Of a DNA stretch of 64,000 nucleotides, positions 21,161-32,752 are shown one piece after another. The stretch is from Diplonema papillatum (taxonomy: Eukaryota > Euglenozoa > Diplonemea > Diplonemida > Diplonemidae), in NCBI GenBank assembly GCA_030068145.1, contig JAPJBO010000097.1:124001-188000 (forward strand). Reading direction: 5' to 3'. The position numbers were made by a program, and so were the translations under genes. Numbering within the stretch: the stretch's first letter is position 1; each line of letters opens with the position of its first letter. The notes under the pieces were generated by a model. That model was not told the DNA's origin. It searched no databases and saw only the letters and a program-made list of their open reading frames with translations.

Positions 21161-23430
21161 ATACAGATGGACGCTCCCGGCATTATTATCTACACCAGGG
21201 GGCAAGAGCGTGCTTGGAATAGTGCACACTAAGCGGACCCTCATCAGCGCGGAACCTGACTGCGACTGCGATGTGAGTCTGGTTCGTCAGCCGGCAAATT
21301 CATTTTAGGTGAACGACGCATCACACTTCAAGCTCACCCTTCTGACTCAGGTCACCAACAGCTCTCCTCAGCTGACGGTGGCAAGCAAAGACCAACTCCG
21401 CTTTTGCTCGCTCTTTTACGCGCGTGCACACTTGTGTTTCCGACAATCCCGAATGGGCGTACAGATTGGTGGTTTTCGACCTTTTATTGTGTTTCCGGCG
21501 ATTATCTTTTATTTATTTTTTGTGAGGTGTCAGGGGTTGTACGGTCTTAAGAGCTTCCCTTGTCGGGTGCCAGTGAAGTGGTTATTGTTCAGTTTTTTAC
21601 ATAAGCGCCAGCTTGAAAGGAAATGCTCGACGATGCTGCCCGACACGGAACAGAAGGGATCCCGAGTGCTGTAACTACCGAACCGCGTGTTGAACGGACC
21701 TGAGGCCATGCTGGTCTACCCCTACACGACAAATCACACAAACACAACAGGTCAAAGTCCTGAGTGAGAAAACAACACGGTGGTGTAAGCGAAGAACTGT
21801 GGAAACGGGGTTTTGCCTAGAGGCTTTTCGTGTTATTCGAACAAATCAGATTGTGTTGGATTGCATTTTGCCCCTCTTCCTCTATATTTCCTCCCTTCCA
21901 TTCGGAGTCGAAGCAGCTGCGTCGAGTATTTTTCTTTTGGACAAAACAGCCACGTCTTTAGCCCTGTCCATAGCAGGAGTGCTTAGAAATGCGCGACATC
22001 CGTCACCTGTAGGAAATACTTGAGGAGGCTGCCCCTCACGCCGAATTCTTTCCGTCCTGGCTCATCTTGCCCCCTTGTGGCGTACTGTCCGCCAAGCCAG
22101 AGCCCAGTCTAGAGGAATGCGTGAGTTACTCAGGGCACACGGTTGTTCGATCGGACAGTGCCGTGCTGCTACCACTGGATGAATTATGGCTGAACGCCTC
22201 CAAGCCAGAATCCAGTCTAGAGGAACGCGTGAGTTACTCAGGGCACACGGTTGTTCGATCGGACAGCACGCCTCAAGGAAGGCAAGATGGCAAGATGAAC
22301 CGACAGAAACAACCCGGCGTGAGGCCTTCGAGTGTTCGTTTCGATATGTTCAGAGAGGGTGTTGCTGCAAGATATAACTTCAAGCAGGGGCGGAGCATGG
22401 ATGGAGGGATCAAAAACGGTCAAGACCACTCACGAGTAGTCAAGCCAACTATGTGTGCGTGTGTGTGCAGCTCCTGTTGGAGCTAGATACAACACGGTGC
22501 GCTACAAAGTGTCACTTATTACCATTAAAAACAAAATAGAGCGTCTGGGCTCCGACTTCGCATCATGCACTGGGGTTGCGCACGCATCAGGAGTCCGGCC
22601 AAACTTTCCCCTTCCGAGTTTGGACCAATCCGGCCAGTAAAAAAGCTGGCTCCATGATGACTGCTGCTCCGTTTTCGAGTACTGATGCAAAACTGATGAT
22701 GCAAACCAAACGTAGAAAAACCAAGCAATGATTATCGCGTGTCTGCCAACGAAATGTCAACAAGCCGAGGTAATGGCCATGGCCAGCTGTCAGTACTCGT
22801 CGGCATAATATCAATTTTCTGCGGTCTTCGATCTTCGATCTACGACGAGAAAAAGAAAACGATGCCTGTTCGGGCCTGCGTGGGGGGAAATATTTCGTGT
22901 CGGGCAGAATCCTGCCTCTCATGGGTGATGGGTGCTACCATCACCGTCTTCGTTGTCGATTTCGGACTTTGTGGTGCCGTAATGGTAGCAACGTCAACGT
23001 TGTCGATGTCGGACTTTGTGGTGCCGTAGAGTAGGAGTGCAGGGGCCGTCTCTCAGGGGTTTCCGATTAGCCTCGCTGCTACATCGTACTTCCAAGGCGC
23101 CGCGGCTGCAAATGTCAGCTTCCGTTGACAAATGTCATTTTTCTGCTTCTTTGTTTTGATTTTGATGCGAACTCATCTGAGCCAATTCACCTAGAGCGAC
23201 CTAAAGCTCGATTCCGCGGCGACTACACTGCCGAGCACGACCAGCAGAGCGATCTGAGCTCGATCTACACTGCCGAGCACGACAGCAGAAGGGACGGAAG
23301 CGCGGGCCTTCGTCGCCGGGGACGCCCGAAGCAACACCGATGTCGAGACGAAAGCTGCGAATGCCGGTGAGGAATACAGCCAACTTGCTCTCTAACCCAA
23401 AAAACTACGAGCCTCAACAACGTTTCGATC
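21161..23430. other. Intergenic repeats between the transposon and the carrier gene
   Basis: It contains a copy of the 3748 repeat (21205-21300). A ~290-bp repeat (21590-21880) is inverted relative to kinesin intron 7. A 65-bp direct repeat (about 22096-22160 and 22199-22265) contains 'GTGAGTTACTCAGGGCACAC'. A scrap of the intron-5 palindrome family lies at 22886-22945. Small open frames here follow the repeats and I do not call a gene. Confidence 0.55.
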
Positions 23431-23442
23431 GGGGTGATTTTG

Positions 23443-23690
23443 ACCCGCATCGCGAGGGTACGGACCGAAGCCGGAAACGCACGTTCGGTCACGCGCCTTT
23501 CGCGGCGTGGTGGTAGCATTCTCGGATCGACTCCAGGGATGCCCACATCACGACCACGAAGGGCAGCGTGCGACAGAGCTCGGCCCGGGCGCCGGCCCAC
23601 AGGGCAGACACCCCGTGAGCCGCCGTCAGCTGCGCCACGCACCTCGCCGTCGACTTTTGGTACACGTCGCGCGTGTCGACCTGCGTCGAT
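23443..23690 (-). pseudogene. Tandem partial copy of the carrier gene 3' end, copy 1
   Basis: About 250 bp nearly identical to 24178-24415. It covers the last ~65 codons, the stop and the downstream flank of the mitochondrial carrier gene. It ends abruptly at 'GTCGACCTGCGTCGATTTC', where the true gene continues. It has no start or upstream domain. Confidence 0.9.
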
Positions 23691-23730
23691 TTCTGCTTCT
23701 TCGCGGCGCGTTGGCGACAGGGGGAGTTGG

Positions 23731-24115
23731 CTCATCGGCATCGCGAGGGTGCGGACCGAAGCCGGAAACGCACGTTCGGTCACGCGCCTTTCGCGGTGTG
23801 GTGGTAGCATTCTCGGATCGACTCCAGAGATGCCCACATCACGACGACGAAGGGCAGCGTGCGAAGAGCTCGGCCCGGGCGCCGGCCCACAGGGCAGACC
23901 CCGTGAGCCGCCGTCAGGTGCACGTCGCGCGTGTCGACCTGCAGCCGCAGCCTCACCACTGCAGCGTGCACGACCGACACCGAGTGCCCCCTGGAAACCC
24001 CCGCCGGCCCCTGTGCCCACCCGATCTCGGCGACGACGCGGTGAACGGAGGACCGGCGGGTTGCCAGTGAGGTGGGTCCGGATTGCCCAAGGGGTGCGTG
24101 AGGGTCCCGCACCGG
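23731..24115 (-). pseudogene. Tandem partial copy of the carrier gene 3' end, copy 2, internally deleted
   Basis: It begins at the same flank motif 'CTCATCGGCATCGCGAGGG' as the gene itself (24171). It follows the gene 3' end, loses about 180 bp after 'GCCGCCGTCAGGTGCACGTC', then resumes with sequence matching 24580-24735. Frames are broken. Confidence 0.88.
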
Positions 24116-24215
24116 ATGCAGATCAGCTTCATCGGTTGCGCGTTAATTTCTGCTTCTTCGCGCCAGGGGGCTCATCGGCATCGCGAGGGTGCGGAAGCCG
24201 GAAACGCACGTTCGG

Positions 24216-25106
24216 TCACGCGCCTTTCGCGGCGTGGTGGTAGCATTCTCGGATCGACTCCAGAGATGCCCACATCACGACCACGAAGGGTAGCGTGCGA
24301 CAGAGCTCGGCCCGGGCGCCGGCCCACAGGGCAGACACCCCGTGAGCCGCCGTCAGCTGCGCCACGCACCTCGCCGTCGACTTTTGGTACACGTCGCGCG
24401 TGTCGACCTGCAGCTGCCGGCGGACCACGTCGAACGGATACGTCAGCAGCGAAGTGACGCCCGCCGCCGCCGCGGCCAGCAGCACCGCGGCCGTCTTCGA
24501 GAGCCCCACGCGGCTCAGCAGCCGCTCCTTCACGGACTCGTACACGCACATTTGCAGCGCGACCTCCGGGATTTTCTGCACGACCGACACAGAGAGCCCC
24601 CTATAGAATCCCGCGGGCCCTTGCGTCCGGGCGATTTCGGCGACGACGCGGAGAATGGAAGATCGGCGGGTGTTGCCGGTGAGGTGGGTCCGAATGGTGT
24701 CCAAGGGGTAGGTGAGGGTCACCGCGCCGCCACCGGCGATGCAGCCGGCGAGCATGCGTTCGCTGGTAGTGTACAGGGCTGCATCCGGCGCGGGTTGCTT
24801 TTGGCCTGTCCGGCTTCGGACGGACCGCAGCCCCGCCTTCACCGACTCGTAGAGCATGAAGCTCAGCCCTGAGTACGGGAAGCGGTGCACCACCGTCACA
24901 AGGTTGCCCGCCCACAGGCTCGAAACGCCCTCCCGGCTGACGACGCCACGGAGCACTTCTGCCACCTTCTTTCCCTCCACCCGGCGCAGCTGCTGCAGGA
25001 TGACAACGCGCTGCATCGGCGCAGTCGCCGTCTTCGCGATACCGCCACTCGCGCCGCCGGCCAACAACTCGAACCAAGCTGGCCGCGGCTGCTCCTCTAC
25101 CGTCAT
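24216..25106 (-). CDS. Mitochondrial carrier family protein (SLC25), 296 aa
   Basis: This is an inner-membrane solute exchanger with the threefold carrier layout. The three P-x-[DE]-x-x-[RK] signatures are TAPMQRV (Pro30, with Gln in place of the acidic residue), YPLDTIR (133-139) and YPFDVVRR (223-230). The first two repeats carry the G-rich tails LWAGNL and FYRGLS; the third has LWAGARAELCR. Length is normal for the family. A degenerate first signature of this kind resembles the ADP/ATP-CoA-type subgroup (SLC25A16/42-like), but the substrate cannot be settled by reading. The start is Met 25106 (MTVEEQPRPAW), just before the first helix; an upstream in-frame Met at 25160 would add 18 residues of low-complexity translation. 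It has no introns. Two truncated 3' copies lie directly downstream. Confidence 0.93.
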   Translation of the reverse strand: MTVEEQPRPAWFELLAGGASGGIAKTATAPMQRVVILQQLRRVEGKKVAEVLRGVVSREGVSSLWAGNLVTVVHRFPYSGLSFMLYESVKAGLRSVRSRTGQKQPAPDAALYTTSERMLAGCIAGGGAVTLTYPLDTIRTHLTGNTRRSSILRVVAEIARTQGPAGFYRGLSVSVVQKIPEVALQMCVYESVKERLLSRVGLSKTAAVLLAAAAAGVTSLLTYPFDVVRRQLQVDTRDVYQKSTARCVAQLTAAHGVSALWAGARAELCRTLPFVVVMWASLESIRECYHHAAKGA

Positions 25107-25769
25107 CCTCACAACCAACGGACGGTCTTCCTGAGGCCCGGCCTCTACACACACACACACGAATCGCGGGCGTCAAGGATTGGGGGGGGGGGACACGGTG
25201 TACGATCGTCGAGATTTCAGGAAATTCGCAAGGTTGAAAAACAAATGGTGATCTCCGCCGGTGTGTTTCCTTGTTGCCGACAATCACCTCTTTCCCCCCG
25301 GCCCCCCCCCCCGCGGGGATCTTTCCTCGGGAGGAGAATGTCCTGCGATGAGTGACGAACTTAATGCGCGCCGTGTTGTTGGAGGGATTTCTGAGGGGTT
25401 GAAAGGCGTTTCCATGCACATCTTCCTGGATCAGGTTTCGGTCCAGCCGGGTAGAGAAGAACACCAAGAGACCGTGAGTCGGCATTGCGGATTGTCATGG
25501 CGAACTGGCGGAAGACTCAGTCGCCAACACTGTCCTCGAGTGGGATTACTCCCCGTGTGTACGCCGGTTGCTCGGACCGAGTCCGAGCAACAGGGATTAT
25601 CCTGTATGGTAAAAAAATTTCTTTTTCACCAAAAAAAAAAAAAATTCTGAAAGCAGGCCGGTGAAAAAAGATTTTTTAACCATTGAGGATTTCTGGTGAA
25701 AACTTTTTGGCAAGGGACCCAGGCTACAGGCTCAGATCCTGGAGTCGTAGTTGCTGTTTTGTGTGTGTA

Positions 25770-25985
25770 CCATGCAGGGTCAAAACCTTGTGTCTTTTTT
25801 GAAAATGGCAAAAAAAAAAAATTCCAGAAAAAAAATGGGTTTTTTGAATTTTAAAAGTTTGGAACAAACTCTGCAGTAATTTTTGAGGAAGTTGAGCAAA
25901 ATTTTTTTTTTCCAAAAAAAAATTTAGGGCTCCATCGGCCCCGCGGGAGCGTTTTAAAAAGACACAAGGTTTTGACCCTGCATGA
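25770..25985. mobile_element. TA-flanked 216-bp MITE, copy A
   Basis: Inverted ends CATGCAGGGTCAAAACCTTG (continuing TGTCTTTTT) face each other and TA lies just outside both. The interior is A/T-rich and contains 'GGGCTCCATCGGCCCCGCGG'. The same element occurs at 26288-26505 and 32541-32752. Confidence 0.85.
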
Positions 25986-26287
25986 TAAGCAACGTACAGC
26001 CTCAATTTTGGAACCTGCGACTGGCCCAATAGCTTGAAAGTTTTCCGCACCTGCGGCGCTGGTATTTCTGGCTGTTTCATGACGTGTTGCCAAGAAAGCG
26101 AAGACCGCGGCTGTCCGCCGAGATTACCCCCTCAGGTGACACCACTTTATCTTCAGCCATACTTCAACGTTCTTGAATGATCCCGGCACACTGCTACAGT
26201 ACCCCAACACTTGCCTTCTTCACATGGCTCTTTTGCTTCCCGAAGGACAGTCTCTGTGGTGGACAGTAGTGACAACCACAAAAGAGG

Positions 26288-26505
26288 TGCACCCTGTCGA
26301 GGGTCAGAACCTTGTGTCTTTTTGAAAATGGCAAAAAAAAAAATTCCGGAAAAAATTTGGGGGTTTTGAATTTTAAAAGTTTGGAACAAACTCTACAGTA
26401 ATTTTTGAGGAAGTTGAGCAATTTTTTTTTTTCCAAAAAAATTTTTAGGGCTCCATCGGCCCTGCGGGAGCGTTTAAAAAGACACAAGGTTTTGACCCTG
26501 CATGA
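26288..26505. mobile_element. Same MITE family, copy B
   Basis: The right end is intact (GACCCTGCATGA-TA); the left end is diverged ('CCTGTCGAGGGTCAGAACC'). The interior is collinear with copy A at high identity, including 'TTTGGAACAAACTCTACAG'. Confidence 0.82.
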
Positions 26506-26531
26506 TAAACGTGCAGTTGTGCCGCAACTGA

Positions 26532-27230
26532 GATTTTTGGTACCTCGCATCGGATCGTCGACACAGAGCACAGGCGACTACCCTGTAGCTCTGACATACG
26601 AAGAGCGAGTGTTCGGACAATGCTCCGAGTTCTCGCGTGATGCATCAGTCGGCGATGCTCTGGACAAGTTTTTGTCCCACACAGACGATAACCTGGTCAG
26701 GACGGCTCTCACAAAGGTAGAGAGGGAAAGGTCTCACCAACGAGTTGTGCCCTCACCTTCCGTTCTGGGGAAATCCCCTGTCTCCCAACCGTACGAGAGC
26801 GGTAGGTTCCGCCCATACAGCGAAGTAAGACGTGCGCATCCGCCGAGGGTGGGCAGGCCGCCTGTCCCAGCCACCAAGCGTCATCAGCCGGACAGTAAGC
26901 GCCGCGGAGGGCAACAGCCGGAAGTCAAGAAGTGACTAGGACACGATCCGCCGTCCAGTCCGACCCCCCTCGTGAGGAACGAGGATTTTTCACGGACACA
27001 TCGGCACAAGCTTTGGTTACGGTACGAAGAGATCCAACAAGGCGTAGCGGAAACAGAAGAGTTCACCTACAACCCCCTGCGAAAGCAGAAGGGTATTGCC
27101 CATGACTTCCGAGCTGAATCTTGGGAAGACCACGTTGCCCTCACGTCTCGCTTGAGGGAAAAGACGAATACGGCGAGCATCCCAGCGGTTGAAAAAACGT
27201 CGTACCCGGTTCGGAGCAGAGCTCCTCATT
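26532..27230 (+). pseudogene. Unidentified coding-like stretch with one in-frame stop
   Basis: One frame stays open from about 26405 to 27230 except for TGA at 26933. It reads in protein-like fashion, with YPVALTYEERVFGQCSEF, VGDALDKFLSHTDDNLVR and, after the stop, FTYNPLRKQKGIAHDFR and ESWEDHVALTSRL. I do not recognise the family. The stop could be removed by a short GT-AG intron (from about 26931 to 26978) or mark decay. The 5' part of the open frame (before 26510) is MITE copy B sequence. Confidence 0.3.
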
Positions 27231-28050
27231 GAGAGAGAGAGAGAGAGAGACGAGTTGGAGTGCAGGGACCATCTCTCCGGGGAGTATCCGGTCGCCCCAC
27301 TACTGTCCCGTACTACTACGGCGGGCGTAAGTCGGTACGTCATGGGCGCGGAACGAGTGCGAGTTGCTGCACGGTGGTTCATTGCAACCCGTGGAGAATG
27401 AGCCACACACGTGCTGTTGCCCTCCAGCTCCTGACTCAAGTTTCGCCGGTCAGTCGACCTCCTCCTCCTTCTTTCCGCTTTCCGTCCGCAGCATTTCCAC
27501 GACTCCGCGTGTGAACTGATTACGCACGCTGTGCCAAAACATGTGGACACAAAGAAGAAAGGGAGAAGGAACGGAAGAAACTGCATGCTTTTCTTCGAAA
27601 CATGACCGGGGCCACTAAAAAAGCGCAGTACGAACAGCCCACAGTACGAGCATGTTGGGGTGGAAAGGAGGAACGGAGGCATCATCACGGAAGCGGAAGC
27701 TTGAAAAATGGAATGTCAGAAAGGCCCTCCAGCGGATGGTGACCCGACATCTTTTCGCTCCGTGGCTGGGCCATCAACAGCAGGGGGTGCGAGCATCGCA
27801 CACAGTACGGGTGGTGGGGTGGAAAGGAAGTCGCCCTAACCTCAGGAGGTCTAAAGTCAACTACTCCCTGCAGGAATAGCACTTCTTCAATTAAAATAAA
27901 AGTCGGACCAGTTTCCGGGTACTGTAGTAAAAGCAACCCGCCCGCTTATGCGCAGAGAGTTTTTACCAGCAAAGAGTCCGACACCGTTTCACGCACGCAG
28001 TTGCGACCTGCCATGCGCGGGAGTGGCATTTGTGTCTCATTTGCAGCGCT

Positions 28051-28424
28051 TCACGCAGATCTTACACTTTTTTTGCATTGCCCAGACTTGCAGTCGGAAT
28101 CCGAACCGCACAAGTCACCACTGCTTCCATGTCGGCACCTGAGCTTCTCGCAATACCCGAGGCAATCCGAGTCCGCTCCGCAGATTGCCCCTTCGGGCTT
28201 GAGCTCCTTGCACGCAGAGAAAGGCGGTGGTCCGTGGCACGTGAGTCCAGGCTTGCACTGATCATTTTTGTAGCAGAAGTCAGATTTATCCCCGTCATAG
28301 CAGAAATGTAACAGTACTGTCCGGCAGCGCACACGTCCAAGTCGTCGTGCCCACACATCTTCCCTTGGTCAGCATGCGCAACGAGGAACCACGTGGCCGA
28401 CAAGCAGAATGCCAAGCGAGACAT
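28051..28424 (-). pseudogene. Secreted cysteine-rich protein, frameshifted copy
   Basis: It starts with a signal peptide ([18 protein letters not shown]), as in the intact relative at 56521-56135. The reading frame changes near 28305, between the peptides AAGQYCYISA and CYDGDKSDFCYKNDQC. The rest then follows the family pattern (DSDCLGYCEKLRC, GSSGDLCGSDSDC) to the stop. Either the copy is broken or a short intron or sequencing indel lies at the join. Its upstream flank is interrupted at 28447 by a 1.75-kb insertion. Confidence 0.7.
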
Positions 28425-28446
28425 ACCGTGCGCAAATAAAATTGTT

Positions 28447-30197
28447 GGTAAATTTCCCTTATATCCCACCCCAAACAAATTTGTGCCCTTATATCCCACT
28501 TCAAACAAATTTTGTGCCCTTATATCCCACTTCAAACAAATTTTGTGCCCTTATATCCCAATCGACCAAAAATTTCGACCAAAATTTTTGGACCCAAAAT
28601 TTCGACCCCAAAAATTGGACCCCAAGAATTTCGACCAAAGATTTGGACCAAAAATCTCGACCAAAATTTTCGACCCCAAAAATTTGGACCCCTAAAATTT
28701 GACCAAAATTTTTGACCCAGTCCAGCCCGTTCCATTCGTTTTTGGTGTTTCCTTGTCCGTAGGCATAAAGCTGGCTTCAGTGCCCCACCTGAGACGTCTC
28801 AAGACGTTCTGGGTGCCTCAGAGCGACTGGTTGCACCGTTTCACAACTTCAAGCTGGCCACCGCGGCCACACTCGATCCCCGATCGGGTGCCTCAACTTG
28901 GGAGGCTCAAGCAAGTACTCAAGAGAACCGCATCAGAGCCAGGTGCCTGGCTGCACCGTCTGACCGTGCGGCGTGTCACGGCGTGCCACGCTGACGTTCG
29001 GGGCTAATCGCGGTGACAGAACTGTAGTAGCTGGCCAGATGCTACAGCCGAGAGTCAGGCGAGACAACTGATCTCATCAGACTCATGATCCGTTTCTTGG
29101 CCTGACATACCAGTGACCACGGTCATTCTCCACTGTCCTTGTTGAGGCTGTGTCACACTGTGACTGTCACAGTGTCAGTCACTGAGTGACCGGACAGTGT
29201 CGCGGCAGCCGTAAACTGCACACCCACCGCACGTCTGCAGGATTCACCTCCAGATTCGGGGACCAGAACACAGGGTATCGCTATAGCTGTCCGACTCCGA
29301 GTGCCTGGAGTGGAGAGCCTGGTCCAGTTACCTCTGGACAATGGAGCAGCAGCTGCAGCAAGGAACAGCAGCAGGACCGGGACTACTGGCTCAGTGGAGG
29401 GAAGGCGCCGCTGTCACGCGGCTGCGAGTCAGCCACAGTCACAGCTGATTTCACTTACGCAGTGAAGCCTGCAGTGAAGGAAGCTGTGTCCACCGTCGTG
29501 CAACCGGTGTGTGTGCAACCAGTTGCGGTGCAGGCGTGGGCACAACGACAGTTGATGACTTTAGGAAGGAATCAGCCATTCTTGCGTGAGCTGCAGATTC
29601 CGTCTGTCGGCAACAGTGTCCGACTGTGTCGCCACCTTGGGTTGTTAGCCCACCGTCCTCCGCGGTTCTGGCCATCTGTCTTGTAATCTGGGTTCAGTTC
29701 CGAGTTTGGTTTCCTATCCGAGGCTATCGGGCACTGGTTCGGTTTCGGGTTGAGGTTCGGTTTCGGGTTCGGTTCTGCCACCATCACTCCTCAGAACTTC
29801 TGGGTTCGGGTTCGATTTCGGCTTTGGCTCGCCGTGCCAGGCGTGGGCGTCAACTCGCGACACGTGATGTCTCCATGTCACTGCCAATGTCAGCGTGGAC
29901 GCATGCAGTGGCAATAGCAACAGCAACAGGAGTCCAGCGTCCGGCTGGACGAAAAGTTTTTTTTTTTTTCGCCGTAGGTATCCGGATGGTCGAGCCAACC
30001 ACCCTTGGGTTTCAAGGTGAGTGGTCGGGGGTTCAAGCCCCTCCTCGGCAAGTTTTCCAGCATTTTCCTCGATTCAAATTTGTCAAAACAAATTTGTGCC
30101 CTTATATCCCAGTTTGGGATATAAGGGCACAAAATTTGTTTGAAGTGGGATATAAGGGCACAAATTTGTTTTGAGTGGGATATAAGGGCATTACACC
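28447..30197. mobile_element. Inverted-repeat element with 9-bp target duplication (MULE-like), 1,751 bp
   Basis: The ends GGTAAATTTCCCTTATATCC and (reverse complement) GGTGTAATGCCCTTATATCC are flanked by identical AAAATTGTT at 28438-28446 and 30198-30206. The ends are extended by inverted arrays of 'GTGCCCTTATATCCCACTTC'. A related uninserted sequence exists at 13405-13445. A 9-bp duplication suggests a Mutator-like or similar superfamily. The interior (28560-28720) has 'AAATTTTGGACC' iterations and other low-complexity sequence. No transposase is seen, so it is non-autonomous. Confidence 0.85.
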
Positions 30198-30206
30198 AAA
30201 ATTGTT

Positions 30207-32540
30207 TTGTGTTTCTTTTTTTTTTTTCTGAGGTAGAATGCCCTGCGATGAGTGACGAACTTGGCGTGTGCCCGTTTTGCAAGAGTGATTGGTTTGCGCG
30301 TACGTGTGCAAACCCTGTTTTGAGTGATTTTAGCACAGCACGCTGCCATCCGACACTTTTTGATACGTACAAGCAAGCTATTGTTGCTATATGAAAAAGG
30401 GCAGGTTCCCTCCGTTTGTTCTTTTTCTCGTCGTACCGGGTTCGGAGCAGAGCTGCTCGTTGATGCGACTGTCCGAAGCAAAGTAAGTGTAGGCCCCACT
30501 TGTCACGCTGCTGCCGTTCGGTCCGGTCCCTCCGAAGGGCGGGTGGGGCGGGACGGGCAGAGCGTGGGAAGATGCCAGCTTGTTCATCCAGCCTTCGCAG
30601 GAACTTGCTCCTGCAACCTGAACGACTGAACGAGTGCGGGTTGCTGCACGGTGGTCCATGGCATATGCACGGAACTCCGGTGTCCCGTGGAGAATGAGCC
30701 ACACGTGCTCTTGCCCTCCAGCTCCTGACTCAAGTTTCGCTCGCCGGTCAGTCGACCTCCTCCTCCCGGACACTGCATGCTCCTGCAACCTGAACGACGG
30801 AGCCAGTGCGGGTTGCTGCACTTTCCGCGATGTGGCAAGAAAGTAGCCAAAGACGGGAAAAGGGAACGGCACTCGGTGGACGGAGGTACGGAGGGGGTAT
30901 CGCCCGACGGGAAGACCGCAGCGCTAGAAAACGGCAACATGAAGAAGCGAAGAACCGTCGGGGGCCAGCGTAAGGAGGGGTTAGCTATAAGCAAAGCGAT
31001 ACAGTTTCGCACAGACGCGGAAGGGAAAGAAAGGCAGTGAAATCGGCCAGACAGGAAGAATTTGTGGTGTATGAGCAGGGATATGTTGACCGACCTGAAG
31101 GACGGGGAGACGCGCGGGGAGGGGGATAGGCTAGCAGCGCAAAAGGGCTGGTTTCTTTCGACCGGGCACTTGGGCGCGGGCCAGCACTCATCAGCCGAAG
31201 GCGTTGAGTGGTTCAACGATGGGCTACGCGGATTTGTGGTCAAGTAGTTGCAAAAGAGTGCTCATCGGAGCCCAGGGCGGCGCGATGCAAGGATTGGTCG
31301 GATGTTGAGTAAAAGTCATGATATTCAGAGTGACGCTGTGTGTATGGTCAAGTAGTTGCAAACGTGATCTCTTCGTAGCCTGGTGGCGCAAGGCAAGAAA
31401 TGCCCGTTCTAATGATAGTTTGGTACTCATTTGCGTGCAAATGACTCCCACCAACACAACAAGGACAGATATGTGGGTGAAACTTTGTTTGCCAGCCTGG
31501 TTGTGCCACACAGAGACATGAGACCGCGAACCCACTGGCCAAGGCTCCGGGCATCAAACCCAAGCCGCACGGAGGAGACGCCTGTAAGGGAGAGGTATGC
31601 CAAACCTTGAAGACGCAGCACAGCGCAATCCTTATAGATTGGGAGACGTTCCAAGGTCAGGTTCCCTGCTAGGACGTCGGCCGTGTTCTCTCTGTCCGTC
31701 TCGGGGACTACGTACTCGATTCGTCGACCAATCACGGTGGCAGGATGCTGGATAAGCAACGAGCACGCGCCAGTTATCGGTAGCTGAGGTACGATAGCAG
31801 GTTTCCGACGGTTTCAATGAGGGTTGTCGTGCCGACTTCGTGCAAAATTTGGAACTCGAAGTGGTCCCCGTTGTTCACCGGGATGTACTTGTCCTCGATG
31901 GCTGCGTCCGTTGACTGGTTGATGTACAACAGTCCGTCATACAGCGCCTGGTGCAAGTCTTGCTTCGAGGCCCGACTCTTGATGCGGAGCTGCGTGGAGG
32001 TTTGTTACTAAGTTCACATGAGGCCCAGGAGTGTTCCGGTTGCTCCTTCCTTTTACCAGAGCTGGGCAAATGTTCAGGGTCCCCCGTCTGCATTGAACTT
32101 GTGAAGGGTACGGTGAGCCCACCCCCGGCTGATAGACTGGGATTGTCTGTGATAGTTGCAGCCTAGTGTGAGTTTGATCAAAGTGACATCAAGGCAGCCC
32201 TTACAAAGACCAGCCACAGTCAGCGCTGGTCCAGACGAAAAAATCGGGGAGTATCGGGGAGTTTCGGGGAAATTCGGGTAGTTTCGGGGTATTTCCTTTG
32301 TACGCCGGACTGGGCAAAAAGGTTCGGGTTTGCGCAAACGCAAAAGGTTACCTCTTGACTCGCTAAGGGCGGTCCTAACACCCGACCAGATATTCGGAAA
32401 GCCCTGTCCTCAATGGATTCAATCGTGCTCTCAAAATCTGATACCGGCCATTTTCGGACCTGCAGATGGATATTTTCGGCAGAAGTCCGAAATAAGCCGA
32501 AATCTGTGACACTTTTTCGTGGAATGAGTGATATACCATA
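30207..32540. other. Intergenic region with repeat D and coding-like scraps
   Basis: It holds repeat D copy 3 (30232-30480). Segments at 30630-30800 are homologous to 27355-27480 and 58750-58920. A plus-strand frame at 30777-31247 is broken by one stop (CGKKVAKDGKRERH; later FLSTGHLGAGQHSSAEG). Minus-strand peptides at 31427-32000 are described separately. I see no complete gene. Confidence 0.45.
31427..32000 (-). CDS. Unidentified possible exons
   Basis: After a plausible 3' splice site (CCACGCAG at about 32000) a minus-strand frame reads LRIKSRASKQDLHQALYDG, then DKYIPVNNGDHFEFQILHE and TTLIETVGNLLS, where GTACCTCAG could be a donor. A second open stretch at 31759-31427 reads RIEYVVPETDRENTADVLAG and LTLERLPIYKDCAVLRLQG. 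Both look protein-like but match no family I know. Start, end and linkage are unknown; this may be a gene remnant. Confidence 0.3.
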
Positions 32541-32752
32541 CCATGCAGGGTCAGAACCTTGTGTCTTTTTGGAAATGGCCAAAATTTTATTTCCAGAAAA
32601 GATGGGTTTTTTGAATTTTGAAATTTTGGAACAAACTCTGCGGTAAGTTTTGCGGAAGTTGAGCAAATTTTTTTTTTGCCAATTTTTTTCTTTGGGGGGC
32701 ATCGGCCCCGCGGGAGCGTTCTAAAAAGACACAAGGTTCTGACCCTGCATGA
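32541..32752. mobile_element. TA-flanked 212-bp MITE, copy C
   Basis: Inverted ends CATGCAGGGTCAGAACCTTG and complement, with TA at 32539-32540 and 32753-32754. The interior is collinear with the copies at 25770 and 26288. Confidence 0.87.

Larger units (their letters stand above)
25107..28050. other. Intergenic region with two MITEs and repeats
   Basis: Besides the MITE copies at 25770-25985 and 26288-26505, it has a CA run near 25150, a partial repeat D (25335-25400), a GA run (27233-27250) and a segment at about 27410-27960 homologous to 55505-55970. A plus-strand frame at 26532-27230 is described separately. Confidence 0.55.

Noticed and set aside
22067..22486. 139-aa plus-strand ORF with an internal duplication
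   Set aside because: The peptide repeat mirrors a DNA direct repeat, the sequence has no recognisable domain, and it lies in a field of dispersed repeats.
29972..30052. tRNA-like sequence with a T-arm-like 'GGGGGTTCAAGCCCC' and an acceptor-like pair
   Set aside because: The acceptor stem has a one-base gap, the anticodon arm does not fold into a normal 5-bp stem with a 7-base loop, and it sits inside a repeat element. At most it is a tRNA-derived relic.
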